Source: Pseudoalteromonas luteoviolacea NCIMB 1942
Lineage (GTDB): Bacteria > Pseudomonadota > Gammaproteobacteria > Enterobacterales > Alteromonadaceae
Length of the DNA stretch: 64,000 nucleotides
Assembly (NCBI RefSeq): GCF_001625595.1
Contig: NZ_AUXT01000181.1
Coordinates: forward strand, 1 to 64,000
Reading direction: 5' to 3'
Shown here: piece by piece, positions 16,701-26,146 of the stretch
How positions within the stretch are numbered: position 1 is the stretch's first letter
Layout: every line of letters starts with the position of its first letter
The notes under the pieces: model-generated
What the model was told of the DNA's origin: nothing
Databases searched by the model: none
Seen by the model: the letters and a program-made list of their open reading frames with translations, nothing else
Made by a program: the position numbers and the translations under genes

Positions 16701-18878
16701 ATGAGCGCAACTATCCAACAAGCTGGCTTAACGATCGATAGCTGCTTCTATGAATTTGTGAATCAGGAGCTTTTGTCAGGGCTATCACTGAATCAAGAAG
16801 TCTATTGGCAAGGTGTCGCAACCATTATCAATAAACTCACACCTATCAATCGAGCCCTTCTAGCTAAACGTGACGAAATGCAGGAAAAAATCGACCGTTT
16901 TCATGTCGAAAATCCAGTATGGGATGCTGAGAAATATCGGACATTTTTAGAAACTATTGGTTATTTGCAGCCTGAACCTTCTGAATTCAAAATATCAACT
17001 TTGCAGGTAGAGCCTGAAATTGCTCAGGTTGCTGCGCCACAGTTAGTGGTCCCTGTAAACAACGCGCGTTTTGCACTCAATGCTGCGAACGCTAGGTGGG
17101 GATCTTTATACGATGCGCTATACGGTACAGATATGTTACCAGAGGCGGATGGTGCCGAGAAAAGTGAAACTTATAATCCTGTACGGGGGTTTAAAGTCAT
17201 GGCTTATGCTCGGCAATTCTTGGATAAAGTATTACCGCTAACCAGCGGCTCTCACATAGAAAGTACGCACTATGCTATTGTCGACAATGCACTTGTCATC
17301 ACACTAAATGACAGCAGGCAAGTGTCGCTATGCGATTGTGCTCAATTAGTTGGTTATCAAGGTCTAATTCAAAACCCTAGTGTGTTGCTATTCAAGCATC
17401 ATGGACTTCACTTTGAATTGATCATTGATCCCGAAGATCCCATAGGCAAGGCTGACAAAGCGGGGATCAAAGATGTGATCTTAGAGTCTGCGCTCACAAC
17501 GATTATGGATTGTGAGGATTCTGTGGCAGCAGTGGATGCACAGGACAAGATCCAAGTCTATCGCAACTGGCTAGAGCTTAACACTGGCACATTAAAAGAG
17601 GAGTTCGAAAAGGGAGGTAAAAAAATAACGCGTGAGCTTAGTCCTGATAGAAGATATACCTCATTGAATGGCGAGCTTTTCAGTTTGAGTGGCCGTGCTA
17701 TGATGTTTGTGCGCAATGTCGGCCATTTGATGACTACACCGACAATACTTGATATGAATTGTAATGAGGTCTTTGAAGGCATATTAGACGGGATCTTTAG
17801 CGCTACTGCTGCATTACATGATCTGCAAAAAAAAGAAGGGCACCGCAACTCAAAGGCTGCCAGTATCAATATCGTCAAACCTAAAATGCATGGCGCTGAA
17901 GAGGTCGCATATACAGAGCTTTTATTTAGCGAAATAGAGCGATTCTTATCTTTGCCAGCCAATACCATCAAAATGGGCATTATGGATGAAGAGCGTCGTA
18001 CTTCAGTAAATTTAAGTGCATGTATTTATGCCGCTAAGTCACGCGTTGTATTTATCAATACCGGGTTTTTAGACAGAACGGGAGATGAGATCCACACTTC
18101 TATGCATGCAGGGGCTGTTTTACCTAAAGAGCAGATAAAATCTCAATCTTGGATTGCGGCCTATGAAAGGCAAAACGTGGAAATAGGCCTTAGACATGGT
18201 TTTATTGAAAAAGCGCAGATCGGTAAAGGCATGTGGGCAAAACCGGACAAAATGGCACTAATGATGGATCAAAAAGCTGAACAATTGCGCGCCGGTGCAA
18301 GTACAGCATGGGTACCTTCACCAACGGCGGCAACACTTCACGCCATGCATTATCATGAAGTTGATGTTAAAGCGTGTCAGCAATGTATGTTGAAACATCA
18401 GTCAGATAGTTTATCTGAATTACTCACTCCGCCGTTAATGCGACACCCTGAATTGACTGACGCAGAAATACAAGCTGAGTTAGATAACAATATCCAAGGC
18501 ATATTGGGCTATGTGGTACGGTGGATTGACCAAGGTATCGGCTGTTCGAAAGTGCCTGATATTTTGCATGTTGGTTTAATGGAAGACAGAGCGACACTGC
18601 GTATTTCCAGTCAGCATATCGCAAACTGGCTTGCTCATGGGGTCTGTACTAAAGAGCAAGTGCATAATACCTTTGCTAAAATGGCGGGTGTTGTGGATAG
18701 TCAAAATAGCGCAGACCCCAACTATCAGGCTATGTGTAGTAATGGCCACCCTAATTCTGAAAATCTATCATACCAAGCTGCGTTAGCTTTGGTTTTTGAA
18801 GGTAGAGAGCAGCCCAACGGTTATACAGAGCCCCTGCTTCATGCATATAGACGTAAGCGTAAAGCATTGGATGTTTAG
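16701..18878 (+). CDS. glcB: Malate synthase G
   Basis: This 725-residue enzyme condenses glyoxylate with acetyl-CoA to malate, completing the glyoxylate shunt begun by the divergent aceA. Length and sequence fit malate synthase G (about 720 residues). Supporting segments are NARWGSLYDALYGTD, ESALTTIMDCEDSVAAVDA, GRAMMFVRNVGHLMT, KMGIMDEERRTSVNL and FINTGFLDRTGDEIHTSM. The cytosolic form is monomeric and Mg-dependent. The ribosome site AGGACC lies about ten bases before ATG. The 235-bp gap with aceA is AT-rich and probably contains both promoters; I could not assign an operator with confidence. Confidence 0.96.
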   Translation: MSATIQQAGLTIDSCFYEFVNQELLSGLSLNQEVYWQGVATIINKLTPINRALLAKRDEMQEKIDRFHVENPVWDAEKYRTFLETIGYLQPEPSEFKISTLQVEPEIAQVAAPQLVVPVNNARFALNAANARWGSLYDALYGTDMLPEADGAEKSETYNPVRGFKVMAYARQFLDKVLPLTSGSHIESTHYAIVDNALVITLNDSRQVSLCDCAQLVGYQGLIQNPSVLLFKHHGLHFELIIDPEDPIGKADKAGIKDVILESALTTIMDCEDSVAAVDAQDKIQVYRNWLELNTGTLKEEFEKGGKKITRELSPDRRYTSLNGELFSLSGRAMMFVRNVGHLMTTPTILDMNCNEVFEGILDGIFSATAALHDLQKKEGHRNSKAASINIVKPKMHGAEEVAYTELLFSEIERFLSLPANTIKMGIMDEERRTSVNLSACIYAAKSRVVFINTGFLDRTGDEIHTSMHAGAVLPKEQIKSQSWIAAYERQNVEIGLRHGFIEKAQIGKGMWAKPDKMALMMDQKAEQLRAGASTAWVPSPTAATLHAMHYHEVDVKACQQCMLKHQSDSLSELLTPPLMRHPELTDAEIQAELDNNIQGILGYVVRWIDQGIGCSKVPDILHVGLMEDRATLRISSQHIANWLAHGVCTKEQVHNTFAKMAGVVDSQNSADPNYQAMCSNGHPNSENLSYQAALALVFEGREQPNGYTEPLLHAYRRKRKALDV

Positions 18879-18902
18879 CCCTTTGTAATAGCTTCAATTA
18901 AA

Positions 18903-18939
18903 TTACACCTTGTACACTATACATAGCTACAAGGTGTAA
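18903..18939. repeat. 12-bp-arm inverted repeat after glcB
   Basis: TTACACCTTGTA and TACAAGGTGTAA flank a 13-bp loop with perfect pairing. There is no T-run after it, so it may end the glcB transcript weakly or be an operator or processing hairpin. Confidence 0.6.
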
Positions 18940-18984
18940 ACCCCCTTGACGAATAACCTTGTCATGTTTTCCTGATAAATTGTT

Positions 18985-20149
18985 TTGTTGCTCGCCAGTA
19001 TTTTACTGGACCAGGTGATTGATCAGGTTTACACGTCAGACGTAGTCGAGGCTCAGCCGATTGCAAATGATGAAATTGAGCTTGTTTTACCGATATTACG
19101 TGCCATGGCTGCCAGTGCGAAAATTGACTTGAAGGGGTTCCCTCAAATCAATACCCGCAATACATCGGTTGTAATACGTCAGCAGGATACGTACCCGTTG
19201 CCTGCGCAATTAAGTCAGCAGCTCCAGCAAGGAGAAGTCATTTATCTTGAAACCCAAGAGCAAGTAATGGTTCATCTGTTAACTCGAGGTGGTGCAATTC
19301 TTGTGTATCAATATGATAAACATCGTCTTACAGACGATCAAAGCTTAGGCTTAACGCTCTCATTTTATGGGTTATTGATCATCGTTATGATAGCGTTTCT
19401 TGCGCCATTTATATGCCGTCTTGTGAAGTTAAGGCAAGCCGCTAATAGATTTGGTGAAGGGCAACTAGATATACGACTTAAGGTCGGTAGATTATGGTAT
19501 TTGTGTGATATAGAACTGTCTTTCAACCAGATGGCCGATAAAATTAATGTGCTGATGGATGATGTGAAACTGCTCGCTGGTGGCCTGTCTCATGAACTTA
19601 GGACGCCTCTGGCGTGTGTTAGAATGGGGTTAGATACGCTAGTCGAAACTGATGATGAAGTGGAGCGATTGCTTCTTCATATGCTTGATTTTGCAAGGCT
19701 TCAGCATAGTCTAGATGAAGCTATGCCTGTCACTATCGATGGGCAAAAGATGTTATATAACTATGTAATAGACAAATTTGATGATGCGCTTGAAGTGCAA
19801 TTGCCAAATACCGCATTTTACATTAAAGCGGAACAAAGCTACCTTTCTATGGCGCTTTCCAACATTGTGGAAAACGCCGTAAAATACGGCCACTCTCGAT
19901 GTTTACTTAAAGTGGTGGTGGATAAGGAGTACGTGATATTTACCATTAGTGATGATGGAGATGGCATAAACGTACAGCAAAGAGAGGCTATTTTTAAGCT
20001 TAAATCAAGGACCTGAGCGTGGCTTTGGCATTGCTTTAGCGTTTAGCGCCAAAATTGTACAGCGATACCTTGGCTCGATTGAAGTAGATAGTTGCCCACA
20101 GTTGGGGGGAGCCCAGTTCACCTTATGTTTTTCGAGAATAAATTTATGA
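18985..20149 (+). pseudogene. Sensor histidine kinase, frameshifted and N-terminally damaged
   Basis: The reading frame encodes a periplasmic-type domain, a membrane segment (LSFYGLLIIVMIAFLAPFI), a HAMP-like region, the phosphoacceptor box GGLSHELRTPL, and the N and D boxes NIVENAVKYG and ISDDGDGI. It then stops at 20014. One base off, the missing end continues from 20006 to 20149: QGPERGFGIALAFSAKIVQR, the G box and C-terminal strand. One extra base or two lost bases near 20001-20006 would explain it. Upstream, the in-frame ATG at 18964 is followed at once by TGA and TAA, so the N-terminus is also broken; the longest frame would have to start with TTG. No response regulator is adjacent, so this appears to be a decaying orphan. 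Confidence 0.85.
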
Positions 20150-20505
20150 GATTGTTATGTATTAACGGCCCGCTTACTTTCTGCTACGAAGCCTTGTTAC
20201 GTATCGCTTAGCCTGAACATACAGAATTCGTTTTGTGACTGTTTATTCTTTTTTTGATTTTAAATTCAGCGTGCCAAGCTGTTTTTCGATACCGTCAGCA
20301 AAGATGAACAATTCCCTTTATGTCCTTTTACAAGTAATATTGTTGTTTCAATTTCGGGTATTTATGGTGTTTAACAGAAAATAAAAACGGTGCTTAAGTG
20401 GTTTAGTACGAATTTTAATTCCCTGTTGAACAATCAATTAGGATTTTTGCTCTAATTTATGTTTGACGTACTTGGAACCTTCCTATAAATTCCTTTTTAA
20501 ATTTA
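20150..20505. other. Gene-free stretch before the riboswitch
   Basis: About 350 bp between the broken kinase and the riboswitch. I see no ORF with a start and ribosome site and no clear repeat; the promoter of the riboswitch transcript must lie near its right end, where AT-rich sequence occurs (20440-20500). Confidence 0.4.
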
Positions 20506-20614
20506 CACAAACTGTAGTTACTGGCAAACTGGGTGAAAGCCTAGGACGCAAAGCTTCCGGTCTAAAGGCTCTGTATTTTCATGCAGGCCCACGATAGCGG
20601 GGTTGCTTCATAAT
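20506..20614 (+). ncRNA. Cyclic di-GMP-I (GEMM-I) riboswitch
   Basis: The core matches the GEMM-I consensus. ACTGGCAAAC is followed by GGTGAAAGCC (GAAA tetraloop), then GGACGCAAAGC, TTCCGG and TCTAAAGGC. After a loop comes GATAGCGGGGTTGC, the second stem. These are the conserved bases around the c-di-GMP pocket. It lies about 85-190 bp upstream of the secreted beta-helix gene in the same direction, so c-di-GMP should control that gene. Whether ligand turns it on or off cannot be read with certainty. Confidence 0.92.
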
Positions 20615-20698
20615 CATGGAATGTTATGAATACTCATTAAGGAAGTGTGTGCCAGATCTACTCAATATCGCTATATCACTAGCAAATTGAGGTTAGAG

Positions 20699-22930
20699 AT
20701 GAAAAACTTTCCAAACAAAACACTTGTGTCGGCACTATGCGCTATCGCAAGCACTTTTCCTTTACAAGGGTATGCAAATGACTTTTGGTATACCTATCTA
20801 GAGTCCAGATCTGAGCAGTCGGATCTAAGAGATCCTAATACCAATATCTCGGATGATAAGATCCTTGCAAACTACTCATATGCAGGCTACCAATTTTCAA
20901 ATCAAGGGATACCCGATGTAGACAGCTTAGAGTATCGCACATTTGATGTGACCGACTTTGGTGCTGATATAAAATTAGGCCAATCTGATAAGCAAGCTGT
21001 AAGAGATACGATTGCAGCGGCCGAAAAGTATATTGATGCAGGAGGAAGTGGTGCAATTATTTATTTCCCCAATGGAATATATGATTTAAATACACAAGCT
21101 GATATTGCTCTCCTTGATATGTCCGATACTGCCGTTGGCAGAAAAAGCCGCGCGAACGCATCGATTAAGTTGTCTCGCGGCAATATGATTTTACGGGGCG
21201 AGAGCAAGCAAAGTATTTTATATATGGATAAGCACCTTGATTTGGTTTATCCATCAAAAATGTGGACAAGCCCCTATTTATTCGAAATAGGGTACAACTA
21301 CGACAACCGTGACCCTCGTGTTAAGGGAGTTAGCCAAAAAAAAGTGTCTCCCAGTGGCGAAAGGTTTATCACAGATATAATTTCTGCACACCCCAGACAC
21401 TCAACTCGCTCTGTACGAGTGGGTGATAGTAGCTTACTGAAGGTAGGCCAGTGGGTTCAATTATCTCGCTTTGACCCTCGTGAAGAAACGATTGCCAAAG
21501 CGTTATCACCTTACAAATTAGATGGTAAGTGGGGGCTAATTAAAAAAGGATTGCGCTCCCAAGAGTACCATCAAATTACAGCAATTGACGGTGAACAAAT
21601 CACGTTTGCTGCACCAATTCATCATGAGATTCAAAGTGATGGATACTGGGGGCTAAAAAAGGCAACGTTAGTTGAAAATGTCGGTATTGAAAACCTGACT
21701 ATCCAAGGTAATTGGCAGGCCAAATTTAAGCATCATTTAAGTGGTGTACATGATGGTGGTTGGAGTGCGTTGCGAATTTCTCGCGTGGCAAATGGCTGGC
21801 TGAGAAATGTTGATATCGTCGATGTAAACCAAGGTATTACCGTGGTAAATGGTGCAGCGATGACGCTGAAAGACATTAAATTTACCGGAAATCCAGGACA
21901 TTTAAGTCTAGATATAAACTCGTCTACCCATGTGTTGGCTCGTGATATTGACGACCAAGCCGAACATTGGCATGCAGCTGGATTTTCACATAAAGCTGCG
22001 GGCAACGTGATTTCTGGTTCAACGCACTCAGAGAAACGCTTTCACAACTTACATGCAAATATGCCATACAGTAATCTCATTGAGAACAGTAAAGGCGGAT
22101 GGAACTATGGATTTATGGGTGGATCTGAAGGGTCTCAGCCAAACCATTTAAAGCACTTAGTATTTTGGAATGTGACAAACACCGCACAAAATGACGAGAT
22201 CGATAAGTGGGCATTTATGCGTCATGACAGCAAGTATGGTCGAGTGATCATGCCATATGTTGTCGGCTTAAACGGCGCAGGCTTCAATGGCTTTGAGAGC
22301 CAACAAAGATATGATGCGAGCTTGGCTAATGTGCCACAAGCTCATATACAGCCAGTAACTGATATTGTGAGTCTGTATGATGCACAATTAATGCAGCGCC
22401 GCTGTGCAAAGCACGTGACTGGAGATGGTTTAGTCGGCGCATGGTCTCTTGTACAAAGTGTGTGCGACCTTTCAGGAAATGGTTTACATGGACAAGCTTA
22501 TGGCGACTATCAAGGGTCATTTAATGGTTCCGGTCAGCGTGTAGAGCTGGGCGATATTGATCATTTCAGTCGCATTGAGCTGGAGTTTAAATACGAGACT
22601 TGGAGTACGAAAAAAGCTGGTTTTGCTTTATCTAAGGGTAATTATGGCACTCAAAATCCATTCTACATTCAGGTCAATAAACAAGGTGTGATCAGCGCAC
22701 GTGTTAATGGACAAGGTGTCAATGCGGGCATTTATGCAGATGGCAATTGGCACAAACTTGTTATGCACCTCAATGGGAACTTGCTTTCATTACACATTAA
22801 TGGCCACTTCATCGGTTCAAAGGAAGTTGTTCTTCCTGAGCAAAATGATATTCCACTGAGTGTCGGTTCTCCTGTAAAAGGCACTTACCCTTTTATCGGT
22901 GAGATTAAAAACGTACATGTTTTTCAATGA
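20699..22930 (+). CDS. Secreted beta-helix protein (pectate-lyase-like) with C-terminal LamG domain
   Basis: This 743-residue protein has a signal peptide (about residues 1-24, ending TFPLQGYAND). A pectate-lyase-3-type start follows (FDVTDFGADIKLGQSDKQAVRDTI, then IIYFPNGIYDL). The long middle is consistent with a parallel beta-helix (GIENLTIQGN, RNVDIVDVNQGITVVNG). The last ~150 residues form a concanavalin-like LamG module (GLVGAWSLVQSVCDLSGNGLHG, DGNWHKLVMHLNG). It is probably an extracellular polysaccharide-binding or -cleaving protein; the substrate is not evident. I chose the start at 20699, which gives a proper signal peptide; a frame from 20645 exists but adds 18 non-signal residues. 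A c-di-GMP riboswitch lies upstream, linking it to biofilm or surface life. Confidence 0.82.
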   Translation: MKNFPNKTLVSALCAIASTFPLQGYANDFWYTYLESRSEQSDLRDPNTNISDDKILANYSYAGYQFSNQGIPDVDSLEYRTFDVTDFGADIKLGQSDKQAVRDTIAAAEKYIDAGGSGAIIYFPNGIYDLNTQADIALLDMSDTAVGRKSRANASIKLSRGNMILRGESKQSILYMDKHLDLVYPSKMWTSPYLFEIGYNYDNRDPRVKGVSQKKVSPSGERFITDIISAHPRHSTRSVRVGDSSLLKVGQWVQLSRFDPREETIAKALSPYKLDGKWGLIKKGLRSQEYHQITAIDGEQITFAAPIHHEIQSDGYWGLKKATLVENVGIENLTIQGNWQAKFKHHLSGVHDGGWSALRISRVANGWLRNVDIVDVNQGITVVNGAAMTLKDIKFTGNPGHLSLDINSSTHVLARDIDDQAEHWHAAGFSHKAAGNVISGSTHSEKRFHNLHANMPYSNLIENSKGGWNYGFMGGSEGSQPNHLKHLVFWNVTNTAQNDEIDKWAFMRHDSKYGRVIMPYVVGLNGAGFNGFESQQRYDASLANVPQAHIQPVTDIVSLYDAQLMQRRCAKHVTGDGLVGAWSLVQSVCDLSGNGLHGQAYGDYQGSFNGSGQRVELGDIDHFSRIELEFKYETWSTKKAGFALSKGNYGTQNPFYIQVNKQGVISARVNGQGVNAGIYADGNWHKLVMHLNGNLLSLHINGHFIGSKEVVLPEQNDIPLSVGSPVKGTYPFIGEIKNVHVFQ

Positions 22931-23033
22931 AATAAATGAGCGTGTTGCTCCGTGTGGATAGCAAGCGCTTGTCCAAAATTTAATGAATCCAACCTGTAAA
23001 GGTTGGTCAAAGAATGATTCAAGGTAATTAACA

Positions 23034-23204
23034 ATGGCAACACTACCCCCTTACAAAAAGTATGCTCTAATTAGCCTAGCTTTAGTATTTGGCTGGTTTT
23101 CAACATTTGCTTTTAACGGTATCGAAGTAAACGAAACTTCTATGTATTGTTTAAAATTGAAAGATAAAGCAAATATGGATTTATGTAATAAAGTGACTCT
23201 TTAA
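23034..23204 (+). CDS. Small single-pass membrane protein
   Basis: This is a 56-residue ORF beginning MATLPPYKKYALISLALVFGW. A membrane segment covers about residues 10-27, and a short outer part has two cysteines (MYCLKLKD and MDLCNKV). A good ribosome site (AAGG) lies eight bases before the ATG, and a terminator-like hairpin follows, which supports a real gene. No family recognised. It follows the secreted beta-helix gene by about 100 bp and a 6-bp hairpin at 22989-23006. Confidence 0.65.
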   Translation: MATLPPYKKYALISLALVFGWFSTFAFNGIEVNETSMYCLKLKDKANMDLCNKVTL

Positions 23205-23218
23205 TGTCTCATTTACTT

Positions 23219-23250
23219 AGGCCTGAAATTTAATATTTCGGGCCACTTTA
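23219..23250 (+). terminator. Probable terminator after the 56-residue gene
   Basis: GGCCTGAAAT-TTAAT-ATTTCGGGCC forms a 10-bp stem with one G-T pair, followed by ACTTTATTT. It is the first strong hairpin after the small gene. Confidence 0.7.
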
Positions 23251-23408
23251 TTTCACCTGAGCCACCCCTGTGCTGCTTAATAGACTTTTACTCAAACATT
23301 GCAACTTAGCACTGAATGTTTCGCTTACCCTCCAACACTTTCTTACAATCAAAGATTATAAATGTGCTATTTTTGTACACTTAAAACTGGATTAGGGAGA
23401 GTCAACTT

Positions 23409-23804
23409 TTGAAAAATTTAATTGGTCTTCAATGCATTACAGCGCTGTTGTTTGCGACAGGCTGTGTGTACTCACCTAAAAAGCAAGTTTACTACGATGA
23501 GACCTGTAACCTTGAACGAGAGGTGACCGAGGTGTCGTCTGACTATTTGTATAAACCCGAAGATGGTCAATTACCAGCTATCAGCAGTAACTTACTCATT
23601 CCTGCTGTCATAATGGTATCATCGTCCATTATTTCTGCTGTTGCTTATGCATTCAATAACTCAATTGAGTCAGTTGAGCATAGAAAAGCTTGTTTGGATA
23701 AAGGAATAAATCCGAGAACAAAGAAGCCATTTCACCCGATTGATAAAGTTGAACAAAGCCAGTGTATAAGTAACGATTTATGTGCGATTGAAAGGACGTA
23801 CTAA
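23409..23804 (+). CDS. Small lipoprotein of unknown function
   Basis: This 131-residue protein starts with TTG and a GGGAGAG ribosome site. The N-terminus MKNLIGLQCITALLFATGC ends in a lipobox (FATGC), so it is a probable lipoprotein. A second hydrophobic segment, LLIPAVIMVSSSIISAVAYAF (about 59-79), suggests it also crosses or associates with the membrane. Four more cysteines occur in the C-terminal half. It resembles uncharacterised lipoproteins of marine gammaproteobacteria; I cannot name a family. Confidence 0.72.
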   Translation: MKNLIGLQCITALLFATGCVYSPKKQVYYDETCNLEREVTEVSSDYLYKPEDGQLPAISSNLLIPAVIMVSSSIISAVAYAFNNSIESVEHRKACLDKGINPRTKKPFHPIDKVEQSQCISNDLCAIERTY

Positions 23805-23835
23805 GGGATGTAAAGGGGGTTTACATCAAACAGGA

Positions 23836-23855
23836 AAAGCCGCATAAGCGGCTTG
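23836..23855. terminator. Hairpin between lipoprotein and Hsp20 genes
   Basis: AAGCCGC-ATAA-GCGGCTT is a 7-bp stem between convergent genes. T-richness is weak on both sides, so termination is plausible but unproven. Confidence 0.6.
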
Positions 23856-23889
23856 TCTAGGGGTAATCAACATCAAGTTTTGGCTTAGT

Positions 23890-24339
23890 TTAGCCTTCGT
23901 TTTCTAAAAGTTTGCCTTTACCTATTTCTATCTTCCTCGGCTTTAGTGCCTCTGGAATTTCTCTTTCAAGGCTAATCATAAGCAAGCCATTTTCTAATTC
24001 TGCGCCAATTACTCGTACGTGATCTCCAAGTTGAAAACTCTGCTCAAAGTTGCGTTCGGCTATGCCTTGGTGGATAAACTTACGTTCGGTTTTGTCTTCT
24101 TTATTGGCTTTTTGGCCTTTTATTCTGAGTGTATTGTTCTCAGACTCAATGTGTAGCTCATCGTTGGTAAACCCAGCGACAGCCATCGTAATTTGGTACT
24201 TATCTTGGTCTAAAGCTTCAATATTGTATGGTGGGTAACTTGCTTGCTTACCATTGTGTGCAGCACGGTCCATAAGTGAAGCTAAGTGATCAAAACCGAT
24301 GAATGAACGATAAAGTGGAGTTAGGTCTACGTTGCGCAT
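23890..24339 (-). CDS. Small heat-shock protein (Hsp20/IbpA family)
   Basis: This 149-residue chaperone has an alpha-crystallin domain (about 35-130) and binds unfolding proteins. Matching features are YPPYNIEALDQDKYQITMAVAGF at the domain start, LRIKGQK, FIHQGIAERNFEQSFQLGDHV and the C-terminal IEIG-type anchor. The N-terminus MRNVDLTPLYRSFIGFDHL resembles IbpA/IbpB. Genes of this type are usually under heat-shock sigma control; I did not see a clear promoter in the 229-bp gap upstream. It converges on the lipoprotein gene. Confidence 0.93.
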   Translation of the reverse strand: MRNVDLTPLYRSFIGFDHLASLMDRAAHNGKQASYPPYNIEALDQDKYQITMAVAGFTNDELHIESENNTLRIKGQKANKEDKTERKFIHQGIAERNFEQSFQLGDHVRVIGAELENGLLMISLEREIPEALKPRKIEIGKGKLLENEG

Positions 24340-24516
24340 AATAATATATCCTCATTAAAGCGATAATGCTTGTTTACTCTTCTAATGAACCAGTAAACAA
24401 GGTTAATAACAGTTTCTTAATTTTTGGTTTGGGACCCTGTCGGCGTCCTCAATACACTATCTATGGACGGGCAAAATGATTTTCAAGAAAATAAAGTAAA
24501 AAAACTAAAAAAAATT

Positions 24517-24540
24517 GAAAAGCCCTTATACCGGGCTTTT
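24517..24540 (-). terminator. Terminator of the phoD gene
   Basis: On the bottom strand AAAAGCCC and GGGCTTTT pair around a 7-8-base loop, followed by CAATTTTTTTTAG. It lies about 30 bases after the phoD stop codon. Confidence 0.85.
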
Positions 24541-24568
24541 CAAGAGGGGTAGATGATGTGTTGAAGTG

Positions 24569-26146
24569 CTATTGCAGCTTTGATTGTCCCGAATATACGG
24601 TAAATTGTTTGCCAATATGTATCTGGTCGTTTTTAAATCCAACAAAAGGTACATGGTGCCATTTTGCCGTTAAACGTTCATGGTTGATATCTAAGGTAAC
24701 AAAGCCTCTGTTAGCCAAATCTACATAACGTATGTGGGGGTTTTCTGGCATTAAAACTTTGCCGACATCACCTACAATTTGTTGCAACCCTGGTACTGGA
24801 ATCGAGGGAGAAGTTACTGACGATGTGACTATCTCTACAGCAACTGCTCCATCATGGGTAAAGCGGTTATATTGCCGCCCGTCATAAGGGTCTTTACAAA
24901 TATTAGCCGCCCATGATGAGTGCACATCGCCTGTGAGTACAACGACGTTGTCGATATTGTTGGCCTCAATAAAATCGAGTAACCTTGCTCGGGCCGCTGG
25001 ATAGCCGTCCCATGCATCTGTATTTATAGGTTTACCCAACATCTGAATTTGCATCATTTGTACTTGTTGACCCAACAATAGCCATTTCACACCTTGGCGT
25101 TTGGCGTCTATTAAATTGTCTTGAAGCCATTGCTCCTGCTCATAGCCAAGTAATGAACGCTGCTCCTCAAGCCTGACCGGATCGTTGACTTCTACTTGCT
25201 TATCGCGACCAATGAAGCGAGTATCTAGCATGTTGAGCTCGGCTAGATCACCGAACTTAAAACAGCGGTATGCTTTTTCACGGCTGAGACTATTTGGCTC
25301 TCTGATTGGCATCCATTCGTAATAGGCTTGAATTGCCGCTTGGCTGCGCGCTTGCCAAGTGCCCTCGCCTTCATTGTGATTTTCGGCACCACCTTGCCAT
25401 GTGTCATTAGTAAACTCGTGGTCATCCCATATGCAAATCATGGGGTGTGTTTGGTGTAGTGTCTGTAGGTCTTCATCTGTCTTGTAGCATGCATGGCGCT
25501 GTCGATAGTCAGATAGGCTAACCATTTCATGTGCTGGTACTACTTTACGGTTCCAAAGAAATGGGTTGCGATATATGTCCTTATTACCGTATTCATACAG
25601 GTAATCACCTAAATGTAGTACCGCGTCAAGATCGGAGATTTCAGCGATTCGTGCGTAAACGTTGAAGTAGCCATAGCTAAAATGAGAACAAGAAGCCATG
25701 GCGAGTTTTATATTAGAGACATTGAATATGGGGAGCGTTTTGGTCCTACCAACAGGTGAAATTAAGGGGCTGTCTAGCTCATCAATAATAAATCGGTAAA
25801 AATAGCGGGTATTTTCACGCAGTCCCGTGGCATCTGCTTTTACAGTAAAGTCGTTTTCTTGAGAGGTAATTACATAGCCTGAGGCGACTATAGAAGAAAA
25901 GTTGGTATCGGAGGCTAGTTGCCAATTAACCTTGACGGTTAGTGTCTCTATATCGACTTTGTCACTTATTTCTTTGGGTATGGTGATTCGAGTCCAAAGA
26001 ATGACGCGATCATCAAGCGGATCTCCACTGGCAACGCCATGACTAAACGGGTTTTCTGAAAATGTACAGCCGGATAATGAGAGTGTTAACGGCAAGCTGG
26101 ACAGTACGACACCACCTTTGATAAAACTGCGACGGGATATGTTCAT
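24569..26146 (-). CDS. phoD: PhoD-type alkaline phosphatase, Tat-exported lipoprotein
   Basis: This 525-residue enzyme is a PhoD-family phosphodiesterase/alkaline phosphatase that releases phosphate from organic phosphates. The N-terminus has a twin-arginine motif (SRRSFIKGG) followed by a lipobox-like LSGC, so it is exported folded and perhaps lipidated. The PhoD core is visible: FSHGVASGDPLDDRVILWTRI, the metal-site Asp in LHLGDYLYEYG, ICIWDDHEFTNDTW, WLLLGQQVQM and VVLTGDVHSSW. Metals are Ca and Fe in characterised PhoD. It is a single-gene unit with its own terminator. A second, unrelated PhoX-like gene lies at 55 kb, so phosphate scavenging recurs in this window. No Pho box was identified. 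Confidence 0.92.
   Translation of the reverse strand: MNISRRSFIKGGVVLSSLPLTLSLSGCTFSENPFSHGVASGDPLDDRVILWTRITIPKEISDKVDIETLTVKVNWQLASDTNFSSIVASGYVITSQENDFTVKADATGLRENTRYFYRFIIDELDSPLISPVGRTKTLPIFNVSNIKLAMASCSHFSYGYFNVYARIAEISDLDAVLHLGDYLYEYGNKDIYRNPFLWNRKVVPAHEMVSLSDYRQRHACYKTDEDLQTLHQTHPMICIWDDHEFTNDTWQGGAENHNEGEGTWQARSQAAIQAYYEWMPIREPNSLSREKAYRCFKFGDLAELNMLDTRFIGRDKQVEVNDPVRLEEQRSLLGYEQEQWLQDNLIDAKRQGVKWLLLGQQVQMMQIQMLGKPINTDAWDGYPAARARLLDFIEANNIDNVVVLTGDVHSSWAANICKDPYDGRQYNRFTHDGAVAVEIVTSSVTSPSIPVPGLQQIVGDVGKVLMPENPHIRYVDLANRGFVTLDINHERLTAKWHHVPFVGFKNDQIHIGKQFTVYSGQSKLQ

Noticed and set aside
24552-24566. Fifth Ter-like site (AGATGATGTGTTGAA) downstream of phoD
   Set aside because: It shares ATGATGTGTT but lacks the G before TATG and the C after GTT that all four true copies keep.
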